Assembly: GCF_011089895.1 (NCBI RefSeq)
Contig: NZ_JAANAT010000004.1
Span: 186,001-250,000, forward strand
Length of the DNA: 64,000 nucleotides
Reading direction: 5' to 3'
Source of the DNA: Mucilaginibacter inviolabilis
GTDB taxonomy: Bacteria > Bacteroidota > Bacteroidia > Sphingobacteriales > Sphingobacteriaceae
The position numbers and the translations under genes are program-made. The notes below the pieces were generated by a model. It worked only from the letters and a program-made list of their open reading frames with translations. It made no database searches and was not told the origin of the DNA. Of the stretch, positions 50,414 through 58,383 are shown piece by piece (position 1 is the stretch's first letter; every line of letters begins with the position of its first letter).

Positions 50414-50797
50414 TTATCGTTCCGAATGCAAGCCGATCATGTTTCCTTCGGTATCCTGAATCAGTGCTATAAAACCAAAACCGTCGGTGCTTAACTTGGG
50501 GCGGATAATTTTTCCGCCGGCAGGTTCAACCCGGTTCAGCTCGGCCGTGATCTCTTCGGTAGCGAAATATATTAAGGTGCCGCCAATACCCGGTTTCGCT
50601 TCATCAAGCTTAACCAGGGCGCCGTTTATATTAAACTTATTTTCGGTATTCAAAAATGTGGCATAATACATTTGCGAATGCCTGTCGCTATTCATCGGAA
50701 TATCGTTGAGCTGACATTTAAATACATCACTGTAAAACTTTTTGGCCCTGTTAAAGTCCGAGGTGTAGATCTCAAACCAGTTAATTACATTTTTCAT
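50414..50797 (-). CDS. VOC family protein (glyoxalase/dioxygenase-like)
   Basis: The 127-residue vicinal-oxygen-chelate protein has NWFEIYTSDFNRAKKFYSDV at the N-terminus, GGTLIYFATEEITAELNRVE, and GFGFIALIQDTEGNMIGLHS at the end. The usual metal residues are partly lost (the first position is Glu in FEI), so it may bind rather than convert its ligand. Its promoter has a 20-bp palindrome that probably binds the Crp/Fnr protein encoded directly upstream. Confidence 0.87.
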   Translation of the reverse strand: MKNVINWFEIYTSDFNRAKKFYSDVFKCQLNDIPMNSDRHSQMYYATFLNTENKFNINGALVKLDEAKPGIGGTLIYFATEEITAELNRVEPAGGKIIRPKLSTDGFGFIALIQDTEGNMIGLHSER

Positions 50798-50825
50798 ACT
50801 AAGCTTTTAAATTGAACTAATGCTT

Positions 50826-50872
50826 CAAAATTAGCTACCCTGCAGAAAAAGGTACTTGCCATATGGCAAGTA
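50826..50872 (-). promoter_or_regulatory. 20-bp palindrome plus -7 box ahead of the VOC gene (Crp/Fnr-type site)
   Basis: TACTTGCCATATGGCAAGTA (50853-50872) is perfectly palindromic. On the minus strand, 19 nt separate it from TAATTTTG (50833-50826), a -7 box. The palindrome centre thus falls about 41-44 nt before the expected start of transcription, the classical class II Crp/Fnr activator position. Confidence 0.7.
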
Positions 50873-50875
50873 AAA

Positions 50876-51454
50876 CTACGCTGTAAAAATTTCCTTCCTG
50901 ATCCTGCTCAATGAGGTATCGGTGATGCCTAAATATGAAGCAATGTATTTTAAGGGAGAATGTTGAGCAATGGAAGGCTTTTCTTTGATGAGGTTAAGAT
51001 ACCGGTCTGTTGCGCTCATGGTAAGTGTATCAATAGAGCGCTGTTTTAATTGAAATAATTGACTGGTGGCCCAGGTCCGTCCCCACTCCCTGAAACCTTC
51101 AATTTCCTGGAGCAGTTGCTGAAAAGTATCATACCTGATTTTCCATACTACCGTATCGGTTATGGCCTGAAAGTTTTCCTTTGAAGGTATGCGTTGAAAT
51201 AGGGATAGCGACTCTATCAGTATTTCATTGGGGCAATAAAATGCTGTAGTAGTTTCATTACCGTTATAGTCATATAGAAAAGACCGGAGCAGGCCATTTT
51301 CTATGATATAAAATTCACGGGCTGTTTTACCGGTTTCCAAAAGTATGGCGCCTTGTTTAAACTCCATTAGTGTATGCGCTTCGGCTATCTTTTGATAATC
51401 ACAAACCCGGAGCAGCGGATGGTTATAAATTGCCTGAATAAATTCTGATCCCAT
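50876..51454 (-). CDS. Crp/Fnr family transcriptional regulator
   Basis: The 192-residue protein has a cNMP-binding-like beta-roll (EFKQGAILLETGKTAREFYI, NGLLRSFLYDYNGNETTTAF, CPNEILIESLSLF) and a C-terminal winged helix (SPLKYIASYLGITDTSLSRI, then RKEIF). The cyclic nucleotide phosphate-binding Arg motif is absent, as usual in this Bacteroidota group. It stands 79 bp upstream of the VOC gene on the same strand with the palindrome in between, and probably activates that gene. Confidence 0.9.
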   Translation of the reverse strand: MGSEFIQAIYNHPLLRVCDYQKIAEAHTLMEFKQGAILLETGKTAREFYIIENGLLRSFLYDYNGNETTTAFYCPNEILIESLSLFQRIPSKENFQAITDTVVWKIRYDTFQQLLQEIEGFREWGRTWATSQLFQLKQRSIDTLTMSATDRYLNLIKEKPSIAQHSPLKYIASYLGITDTSLSRIRKEIFTA

Positions 51455-51755
51455 TAAACAAATTTACAGCTAACATCCCTTTTTTGCTAATGGGCATAGG
51501 AAACTGTGTATTTCTGATAACGATTAGTATGTAAATTACGTCATTGCAATGACGCGTAGTGGAGGATTGTTTTTTGCCATCTTAAGGGTTTCCTTGTGGT
51601 TGTCATGATTAGTTAAACCATTCAAGCATCCCACAAGCAGGACGCTTGCGGTAGCGACTGTGTCCATTAAACTTTGCAAAACTGATACTGAGTTAAGCAC
51701 GAGCGTCAATCTATATTTACTTTATAGTATTTTTTGATAATAAAACCTTTAAGGT
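51455..51755. other. Intergenic gap with a REP-like palindrome
   Basis: A partial palindrome (CACAAGCAGGACGCTTGCGG at 51632-51651, then TAGCG) matches the complete element at 54845-54870. The rest is AT-rich, with a probable TATATTTA promoter box (about 51712) for the next gene. Confidence 0.6.
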
Positions 51756-52382
51756 ATGCATATTGCTATTCTTACATTCGACGGATTTAATGAGCTGGAT
51801 TCACTCATTGCATTGGGTATTCTTAACCGCGTTAAGAAGCCCGACTGGCGGGTTTCTATTGCCTGCCCTAAGGCTAAGGTTAGCTCTATGAATGGAGTTG
51901 TTATTGAGTCTCAAGCCACGCTGGAAGAAGCATGCCAGGCGGATGCAGTTATCTTTGGCAGTGGAAAAAGGACCCGCGAAGTTGTAGAAGATCAGGAAAT
52001 TATGGCCCGTTTAAAGTTTGATGCAACCCGGCAGTTATTGGCGGCCCAATGTTCCGGCGCGCTTATTTTGGCTAAGCTGGGTTTATTAAATGGCACACCT
52101 GCCTGCACCGACCTGAAAACCAAGCCATGGGTTGTAGCTGCCGGTATAGATGTTTTAAATCAGCCCTTTTTTGCCAATGGTAATATAGCTACCGTTGGCG
52201 GCTGCCTGGCTTCACATTATCTGGCTGCCTGGATCATAGCACGATTGGAAGGTATTGAGGAAGCCAAAAACGCACTAAGCTACGTAGTACCGGTTGGTGA
52301 ACAAGAAGAATACATGGAACGGGCCCTACGTAATATCATGCCTTACTTACCCGAGTTAGTAGCTGCGCAAGAATTAAATTAG
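51756..52382 (+). CDS. DJ-1/PfpI family protein
   Basis: The 208-residue glutamine-amidotransferase-like domain has IAILTFDGFNELDSLIALGI at the start and the nucleophile elbow LAAQCSGALILAKLG with Cys99. Leu-Asp substitutions after the elbow and the PWVVAAGIDVL region fit the ThiJ/PfpI branch without a fused AraC domain. It may act as a chaperone, glyoxalase III or amidase; family membership alone does not decide. It appears monocistronic. Confidence 0.87.
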   Translation: MHIAILTFDGFNELDSLIALGILNRVKKPDWRVSIACPKAKVSSMNGVVIESQATLEEACQADAVIFGSGKRTREVVEDQEIMARLKFDATRQLLAAQCSGALILAKLGLLNGTPACTDLKTKPWVVAAGIDVLNQPFFANGNIATVGGCLASHYLAAWIIARLEGIEEAKNALSYVVPVGEQEEYMERALRNIMPYLPELVAAQELN

Positions 52383-52412
52383 GCAGTCATTGAGTTTATC
52401 CCCTGGTCTCTT

Positions 52413-52479
52413 TGACGTAAAACACCCTTTTTTTGTCGCGGGTAACCCTGACCTGTATCAGACGCGTCGCTTATTTTTG
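52413..52479 (+). promoter_or_regulatory. Tandem TGTC-N8-CCC promoter (DHFR-like gene 3)
   Basis: Half-sites lie at 52413 (TGACGTAAAACACCCT) and 52434 (TGTCGCGGGTAACCCT), 21 bp apart. From CCC (52446-52448) there are 23 nt to TATTTTTG (52472-52479). Confidence 0.75.
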
Positions 52480-52483
52480 TAGT

Positions 52484-53038
52484 ATGAGAAAAGTATCATT
52501 TGGCATGAACATTAGTCTGGATGGCTATTGCGACCACACCCTGGGCGAACCCAGCGAAGAGCTGATGGAGTATTTTACGGAAATGATGGATGATGTGGAT
52601 ATGCTTTTTTATGGTCGCGTCATGTATCAGCTTATGTTTCCCTACTGGGCCGATGTTGCGAGAGACCGTTCCGGTTCTGCTGCTGAGGTCCGATTTGCGG
52701 AAAGGCTTGTGGCCATTGATAAGGTGGTCGTGTCGCGATCCCTGGAAAGCGTGGACGGCAATACAACAATCATCCGAAACGACCCGGCAGCTGAACTACG
52801 GAAGCTGAAACAGCAGCCCGGCAAAACGATTTCGATAGACACCGTAAGCATATTGCCGGAACTGATGGCAGCGGGCCTGATTGATGAATTTTATTTAGTG
52901 GTGCACCCCGTTATGGCAGGTGGTGGACGGCACTTACTCGATGCCGGCAGCCTCCCAAAGAGCTTTAAGCTGGACCTGGTAGAAACCCGAACCTTCAAAA
53001 ACGGCTGCGTAGCGCTTAGCTACCGTAAAAGGGAATGA
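52484..53038 (+). CDS. Dihydrofolate reductase family protein (RibD C-terminal type), copy 3
   Basis: From the ATG at 52484, just after the -7 box, the protein has 184 residues: GMNISLDGYCDHTLGEPSEE, MLFYGRVMYQLMFPYWADV, KQQPGKTISIDTVSILPELM, and VHPVMAGGGRHLLD. The usual GG/GS of the nucleotide loop is IDTVS here. It resembles the copies at 16.9 and 17.8 kb only at family level. The start is fixed by the promoter, since the longer frame would begin inside the tandem half-sites. Confidence 0.88.
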   Translation: MRKVSFGMNISLDGYCDHTLGEPSEELMEYFTEMMDDVDMLFYGRVMYQLMFPYWADVARDRSGSAAEVRFAERLVAIDKVVVSRSLESVDGNTTIIRNDPAAELRKLKQQPGKTISIDTVSILPELMAAGLIDEFYLVVHPVMAGGGRHLLDAGSLPKSFKLDLVETRTFKNGCVALSYRKRE

Positions 53039-53066
53039 TGTTTTTTAAATAAAATACGCATCTGAG

Positions 53067-53900
53067 CTATCCTTTCAAAAAATCAATAATAGGCGTTGCC
53101 TGTCCGAGTACTACATGTCCCATACCCGGTATGATGGCAGATTGAAATAACGGCACATTCAACTCCAGGCGCTTATTGATAGCCATAACAGATCTGATCA
53201 CATCCTCAGTTCCGCCGATGGAGTAGACAGGCATGGTTAATTGCTGTAGTTCCGCATCGGTAAACAGGTATTCCTTTTCGATGCGCGCTTTGAAATGTTC
53301 AGCTATCAGGTCCATCAATTGTTTGATCTCAGGCTGAATGACCTGCGCGCCTACTACCAGTTTATTGATCCGATCTTTACGGCCCAATAAAGAGTAAATG
53401 ATCGCTTTTAAAATAAAGCCGGGCTTAGTTTTGACGATGCCGCCGGTGGCCAGTAAAGCAATTTTATTTACTTTACCCGGATGCAAAGTAGCAAAGCGCA
53501 GCGCTGTCCAACCGCCCTGAGAGATGCCAAGTAGATTTACTTTTTTTAGCTTGAGGTAAATCAAAACATCTTCCAGCCATTCTGCATAACCCGGCCCGTT
53601 CCAGGCTAACCTGTTAGGTGCGCTTTTGCCGGCTTCGCCCGGGATATCCAAAATATAAACCCGGAAAGCACTGGCATAAGTCTGGATGTCGTATTTAAAG
53701 AATAAGGCGTTTGCCGCTGCTCCATGCAACATGATCAACGAGGGCAAATCAGGATCTCCGCAGGCAATAGCAAACGTATCGCCATGCCTGGTTGGTATCG
53801 TTAATTCATCGTAATCAATAGGCCAATTGGCCAGTAATCGATTATAACAGGTCAGTACCTCATTTTTGCCTTCCTCAGTTTTAAATATTAACTTTTTCAT
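53067..53900 (-). CDS. Alpha/beta hydrolase
   Basis: The 277-residue hydrolase has LIMLHGAAANALFFKYDI as the oxyanion region, VNLLGISQGGWTALRFAT as the nucleophile elbow (Ser), an acid in GGTEDVI, and IPGMGHVV with the catalytic His. It is a standard serine hydrolase; the substrate is unknown. It is divergent from an AraC gene with only 88 bp between, so the two probably form a regulator-target pair. Confidence 0.88.
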   Translation of the reverse strand: MKKLIFKTEEGKNEVLTCYNRLLANWPIDYDELTIPTRHGDTFAIACGDPDLPSLIMLHGAAANALFFKYDIQTYASAFRVYILDIPGEAGKSAPNRLAWNGPGYAEWLEDVLIYLKLKKVNLLGISQGGWTALRFATLHPGKVNKIALLATGGIVKTKPGFILKAIIYSLLGRKDRINKLVVGAQVIQPEIKQLMDLIAEHFKARIEKEYLFTDAELQQLTMPVYSIGGTEDVIRSVMAINKRLELNVPLFQSAIIPGMGHVVLGQATPIIDFLKG

Positions 53901-53988
53901 GCCTCAAAATTACCTTTGAGGTGTCGGGCCCGATTGTAAATAATGGACATCTGTTAATAATTCTCATTACATTTATCGGCCATTAACG

Positions 53989-54786
53989 ATGCAATCCCAG
54001 CTGTACGATATTGCCGAGGAGTTACAACCTTACCTGCAAAGAATCGGTTATACCGATCTTAGCGGCTACCAGGGCTTGCATCCATTTATCCGGTTTTTAC
54101 CAGATACCTGCGTTGAGCTATTCATCAAACTGGGAAAAAATCCGGTTGCTATTATTAAACAAAATCAGGAGTATCTTATTTTGGATAGTTTTGTGACATA
54201 CCGTATGAATGAGGTGCTCGATCTCCAGTTTCTACCCGAGGCGGCATGTATCACTATCCAGTTCAAACCGGGTGCGGCACATCACTTTTTTAAGGCACCA
54301 ATGGAGCAGTTTGCAAATCATATAAGCCAGTTTCAGGCGCTTTGGCCCAATGTGAAAAACGATTTATTTGATCAATTGGATGTTTTACCATTTATTGATC
54401 AGAAAGTAAACTTTATTCAAGAGTTTTTGACAATTGAGCTTAGAAGGCATTTTAAAGATAACGAGGATTTCCAGACGGCGCATGCGCAAATCATCACCCA
54501 GAGAGGCAATGTTCAAATCAAGTCGCTTGCGGCTGGTGTTAAGATTAGTCAGCGTCAATTGGCCCGTAATTTTCATTATTTTACAGGTTTGTCTCCCAAA
54601 GCCTATGCAAGGGTATCCAGGTTTATAACCTCTTTAGCCGAGTTAAAGAACTCGCCCGGAAAAAGCCTCACCGATATCACGTATGAAACCGGTTTTTATG
54701 ATCAGGCGCATTTTATCAATGATTGTAAAAGCTATACAGGCTATACCCCCGGCGAACTGCTAGATGCCAAATATGTTATTTATTAA
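53989..54786 (+). CDS. AraC family transcriptional regulator (DUF6597-type N-terminus)
   Basis: The 265-residue protein has an N-terminal domain with LHPFIRFLPDTCVELFIKLG and ITIQFKPGAAHHFFKAPMEQ, as in DUF6597-AraC proteins. The C-terminal AraC domain at about 165-260 has VQIKSLAAGVKISQRQLARN and SLTDITYETGFYDQAHFIND, ending FKSYTGYTPGE-like. It is divergent from the hydrolase and probably regulates it. Confidence 0.92.
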   Translation: MQSQLYDIAEELQPYLQRIGYTDLSGYQGLHPFIRFLPDTCVELFIKLGKNPVAIIKQNQEYLILDSFVTYRMNEVLDLQFLPEAACITIQFKPGAAHHFFKAPMEQFANHISQFQALWPNVKNDLFDQLDVLPFIDQKVNFIQEFLTIELRRHFKDNEDFQTAHAQIITQRGNVQIKSLAAGVKISQRQLARNFHYFTGLSPKAYARVSRFITSLAELKNSPGKSLTDITYETGFYDQAHFINDCKSYTGYTPGELLDAKYVIY

Positions 54787-54798
54787 GAATCATATATT

Positions 54799-54873
54799 AC
54801 ACGCTATCCTGAGTCAGGGAGTTTGGATGATTATGCTTCTGCTGCCGCAAGCGGGACGCTTGCGGTAGCGTGT
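54799..54873. repeat. 75-bp palindromic element bordering an AT-rich islet, left copy
   Basis: Outer arms ACACGCTA (54799-54806) and TAGCGTGT (54866-54873) enclose an inner hairpin CCGCAAGC-GGGAC-GCTTGCGG (54845-54865). The stretch CACGCTATCC through TGATTATGCT recurs in related form at 56206-56243. Confidence 0.75.
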
Positions 54874-54878
54874 GATTT

Positions 54879-55259
54879 TTATTCTTCTACAAATCCAATA
54901 ATATATTCTTGTGATATTTTTTCGAATTTAACCCCACATTTTAATGCTCGAGCTTTTTCCCTGACCAATTTATCAACTACCATTTCAGGAACCACATTAG
55001 TTACCTTAATAGTAGATCCAACAACAGCATTATGAAGTTCCTTTTTAAAATCATCTAACAAACGTTCTGATGTTTTTGGAGGATTTGGTGGAAGTGGCAT
55101 CCAATGCGTTACATTAAAATGTTGACTATTGGTTCCGTACATCTGCCAATATTTTTTAGATTGATCAAGATGCCCCACAAACTGGCCTTCGGACTCGTCA
55201 AAGATGAGTACTAATTCAAGTGTTTCAGGGGATGCTTCTTTTGTAGATATCCAATGCAT
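54879..55259 (-). CDS. DUF551-like protein
   Basis: The 126-residue protein starts MHWISTKEASPETLELVLIF and continues to NVTHWMPLPPNPPKT. These are the WISxK and THWMPLPxPP signatures of DUF551, a family common in phages and accessory DNA. The C-terminal 50 residues (DDFKKELHNAVVGSTIKVTN) are an unrelated helical extension. Together with the next gene it lies in an AT-rich islet flanked by related repeats. Confidence 0.75.
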   Translation of the reverse strand: MHWISTKEASPETLELVLIFDESEGQFVGHLDQSKKYWQMYGTNSQHFNVTHWMPLPPNPPKTSERLLDDFKKELHNAVVGSTIKVTNVVPEMVVDKLVREKARALKCGVKFEKISQEYIIGFVEE

Positions 55260-55328
55260 ATATAAAGATAATCATAATGTTTCTTCAAAATGCATTTAAG
55301 TAAGTTATTCTATTTGTATTTTTAAGAA

Positions 55329-56138
55329 ATGAAACCTTATATCTATAACCTTATCTTAGCTATTTTGGCCGGTACAGCGTTGATTGTACCTTTTACTGGC
55401 AAAGTACATGATGCAAGAAATAAATGGTACAGAAAATTTACTTTTAGAGGTTGGATACTATTTTCAGCTGTGGTAGGAAGTGTAATTGTAACTTTTTTAA
55501 AAGATGATCATGCTGATAGAATCGAAATAGCCAAGAATAAGTTGGCTGAAACGGAAAAAAGAAAAAATGATTCAATAGCTCGAAAAATAAATAATGAAAG
55601 TAACGCATCCATAGTTACGGCATTTACCAATGCGCTTGCAAAGCATGGTCTAAAATATGATTCAGTAGAAAAAGTTATTCAGAAACTCGTAAAAGATTCG
55701 ATTAATAAAAAAACAATTATAGTTTCTACGATTAAGCCAGATATTGATATAAATGAGACTCGCTATCTTGGTTATAAAAATGATTCTTTAAGTTTCTCTT
55801 TTCAGCTTGTTTGTAAAGAGGCTGCCGCTGAGGAGGTCAACATAAAATCGCAAACAATACTAAAAAGAGGAAGTAGTTATGAAAGATTATCCGTTGATAA
55901 AGCTTTTTTTCCACCAAATGTAAAGCTTAGTAAAAATTCTGTCTATCTTATTAGAAGACCAGTAGTCGTTAATTTGAGAAAGCTTGATTTAGATTATATA
56001 TACTTCCATGTAACTGGTTATTATTTTTATGATAATGTTAAGTATCCTATCGATCAATTAATTTACTATAATTTTAAAACGTTAGAGTCTGGGATTCCTG
56101 GAAACAAAGAAGAAATTATAAATCTGTTTTTGAAATAA
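55329..56138 (+). CDS. Hypothetical membrane protein with coiled coil, AT-rich
   Basis: The 269-residue protein has two N-terminal transmembrane helices (YNLILAILAGTALIVPFTGK and FRGWILFSAVVGSVIVTFLK), a predicted coiled coil at about 63-105 (DRIEIAKNKLAETEKRKNDS), and then a beta-rich C-terminal domain. No family was recognised. Its base composition is clearly more AT-rich than its neighbours, which suggests recent acquisition. It is divergent from the DUF551 gene. Confidence 0.7.
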   Translation: MKPYIYNLILAILAGTALIVPFTGKVHDARNKWYRKFTFRGWILFSAVVGSVIVTFLKDDHADRIEIAKNKLAETEKRKNDSIARKINNESNASIVTAFTNALAKHGLKYDSVEKVIQKLVKDSINKKTIIVSTIKPDIDINETRYLGYKNDSLSFSFQLVCKEAAAEEVNIKSQTILKRGSSYERLSVDKAFFPPNVKLSKNSVYLIRRPVVVNLRKLDLDYIYFHVTGYYFYDNVKYPIDQLIYYNFKTLESGIPGNKEEIINLFLK

Positions 56139-56205
56139 GTCTGCTGCTGACTTTAAATAGTCTGCGTTTTAAATTAAATTTAAACAATATGCTTAATCGA
56201 TCACT

Positions 56206-56243
56206 CACGCTGTCCAAAGTCCGAGACTTTGAATGATTATGCT
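56206..56243. repeat. 38-bp imperfect direct repeat, right border of the AT-rich islet
   Basis: CACGCTGTCC, then AAGTCCGAGACTTTGAATGA, then TTATGCT corresponds to the left element at 54800-54837 with about 30 of 38 positions alike, in the same orientation. The inner AAAGTC/GACTTT pair forms a small hairpin. Confidence 0.6.
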
Positions 56244-56283
56244 AATGGTTTGCAACTACTGTAATCCTAATTTTTCTTCATCC

Positions 56284-56563
56284 CACAAAAATTTCGTATC
56301 TTTATATAAACACCAGCCCGGTTACCCTGCAAAAAGAGTAACCGGGCTGTTTAGTTAAGAGAAAAACAAGGCCAAAAAATCACTGTTTTTCATGTAGTTA
56401 TTTGACAATCAATAATTTAATACTTTTTAAAGCTTTTAAAACCCATCAAAAATTTGTTAAAAAGTGTTAAAATGGCGTTAAAATTTAGTTAAAGTGCCCA
56501 AAAAGTGAGTGTTTTTGCCCTGTTTTTGATCAGAAAAGTGTTAAAATCCGGGGTTTAAAAAGT
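56284..56563 (+). repeat. Conserved 280-bp non-coding element, copy B (candidate small RNA)
   Basis: This copy aligns over its full length with 8812-9091. It has AAATTTCGTATCTTTA as a -7-like start, the hairpin CAGCCCGGTTAC/GTAACCGGGCTG (56314-56350), TTAAG, AATACTTTTTAAAG, then AATTTGTTAAAAAGTGTTAA and a final AAAAGTGTTAAAAT. The stem sequence differs from copy A while pairing is kept. Downstream lies an alpha/beta hydrolase gene on the same strand. The rest of the 56139-56674 gap holds nothing else recognised. Confidence 0.6.
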
Positions 56564-56674
56564 CCCCAGAGCTCAATTTTAATAAATTTCATTTATTGAC
56601 TTTTGTCAAATTGATCACCACTTTGCCGCCGGATATTTGGACAAGGATAAATTAAAACTCCCGGGTAAGGATCG

Positions 56675-57712
56675 ATGAAAAATATTGCACTTGTTTTATG
56701 CCTGCTCATGTCCGCCCAAATGGCCCATGCGCAAACCGCTACGGTAAAACTTACCCAAGTGGGCACCACCACCCGCGATTTTGCCGATAGCAGCCGCAGC
56801 AACTGGCTGGGCACAGGTCCGCGGCCGCTCCGTACGGTGGTCTGGTACCCGGCCGGCAATAGGGGAGTAGAGGAGCAAGTAGATGATCCACAGCAGTTTG
56901 TATCGCCGGTGGCTGTACATCGTAATGCTGCCATAGCGGGTAAGGGGAAATATCCGCTCATCATGATATCGCACGGCGCGCAGGGCAACCCGGTACAAAT
57001 GCGCTGGCTGGGCTATTACCTGGCGGCCAGGGGCTTTATAGCGGTCATCGTGGCCCATAACGGCACCAACCAGGAGGAGCGCCGCGCAACAGAAAGCGAT
57101 CGCACCCTGTCTGATTTCTGCATGTGGGAGCGTCCCCGGGATATCTCGGTAGTGCTGGATAAAATACTCATAGATAAAGAGTTTAAAAATAGAATAGATA
57201 CCAGTAGAATCGCTGTAGCTGGTTTTTCATTGGGTGGAGCAACGGCCATCTGGTTGGCTGGCCCAATATTCAATATGGAGAGCCTGGTAAAAAACGAACC
57301 CGAGCCACCCACCCAGATTCGTGCGGCCATTAACCGGCTGACAGCCTTGTCTAAAACAGATCCGGTGATGATCCAATCGGCTAAGCGTCAGGGCGATTCC
57401 TTTAGGGATGAGCGTATTAAAGCTGTTTTTGCACTGGGGCCGGCTATAGGGCATGCTTTTAGCATGCAAAGTCTGCATGGTATCACCGTGCCCGTGCAGA
57501 TAGTAGTCGGAGATGCGGACCTGATAGCTCCGAAGGAACTAAATGCAGCATACTATACAGCAAACATCCCCACGGCCAGAAAACTTATCGTGCTGCCCGG
57601 TGAGCGCGGTCACTACACCAAACCGCAACTGGCCCATGAACGTCCGGCTGAATTACAGGAGGTTAGCGAGATAGCCTATCAATTTTTTATAAGCACTTTA
57701 AAACCGAATTGA
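56675..57712 (+). CDS. Secreted alpha/beta hydrolase (PAF-acetylhydrolase/dienelactone hydrolase type)
   Basis: The 345-residue protein has a signal peptide ending MAHAQ. Motifs are LIMISHGAQGNPVQMRWLGY as the oxyanion region, the nucleophile elbow IAVAGFSLGGATAIWLAG, a loop VQIVVGDADLIAP for the acid, and PGERGHYTKP with the catalytic His. It resembles the predicted dienelactone hydrolase group. It probably cleaves an ester in the periplasm; the substrate is unknown. It follows the conserved non-coding element directly. Confidence 0.87.
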   Translation: MKNIALVLCLLMSAQMAHAQTATVKLTQVGTTTRDFADSSRSNWLGTGPRPLRTVVWYPAGNRGVEEQVDDPQQFVSPVAVHRNAAIAGKGKYPLIMISHGAQGNPVQMRWLGYYLAARGFIAVIVAHNGTNQEERRATESDRTLSDFCMWERPRDISVVLDKILIDKEFKNRIDTSRIAVAGFSLGGATAIWLAGPIFNMESLVKNEPEPPTQIRAAINRLTALSKTDPVMIQSAKRQGDSFRDERIKAVFALGPAIGHAFSMQSLHGITVPVQIVVGDADLIAPKELNAAYYTANIPTARKLIVLPGERGHYTKPQLAHERPAELQEVSEIAYQFFISTLKPN

Positions 57713-57761
57713 GAATACACCCTGTTTTTCTGAATTGCGGGTTATTCATTAACTTCGTGCT

Positions 57762-58379
57762 ATGAATTTTTCGTCCAAATTGCTGGAGAATGCCGTGGCG
57801 GAGTTTGCCAAACTGCCGGGAGTAGGACAAAAAACCGCCCTGCGCCTGGTGCTGCATTTATTGAATCAGGATAAGCAGGAGGTGGAGCAGTTTAGCAAGG
57901 CTATCAGTAAGTTACGCAACGAGATACAGTTTTGCAGCGTTTGCCATAACATCTCGGATCAATCGGTATGTGAAATCTGCTCGTCGCACAAACGTGATCA
58001 TAGCCTCATATGCGTAGTAGAGGATACCCGCGATGTGATGGCTATTGAAAACACCAACCAATACAACGGTGTTTACCACGTTTTGGGCGGCTTGATATCG
58101 CCTATGGACGGTGTAGGGCCATCAGATCTGCAGGTGGATACTTTAGTGGAACGACTGAAGGCAAATGAGACCAAAGAGATCATTTTTGCCCTGAGCGCCA
58201 CTATGGAAGGCGATACTACTTTGTTCTATCTTCATAAAAGAGTAAAAAACTTTAATATTACTATCTCAACTATAGCCCGTGGCATAGCTTTTGGAGGTGA
58301 GTTGGAGTACGTTGATGAGATTACCTTAGGTCGATCCATCGCTACACGTGTTCCGTATGAAAACTCACTGACAAAGTAG
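57762..58379 (+). CDS. recR: Recombination mediator RecR
   Basis: The 205-residue protein has a helix-hairpin-helix FAKLPGVGQKTALRLVLHLL, a four-cysteine zinc finger CSVCHNISDQSVCEIC, and a Toprim domain (ICVVEDTRDVMAIENTNQYN, ISPMDGVGP), ending at LGRSIATRVPYENSL. All RecR landmarks are present and the length is normal. It loads RecA at gaps together with RecF/RecO. It is followed after 4 bp by the glycosyltransferase gene. Confidence 0.97.
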   Translation: MNFSSKLLENAVAEFAKLPGVGQKTALRLVLHLLNQDKQEVEQFSKAISKLRNEIQFCSVCHNISDQSVCEICSSHKRDHSLICVVEDTRDVMAIENTNQYNGVYHVLGGLISPMDGVGPSDLQVDTLVERLKANETKEIIFALSATMEGDTTLFYLHKRVKNFNITISTIARGIAFGGELEYVDEITLGRSIATRVPYENSLTK

Positions 58380-58383
58380 AAAG

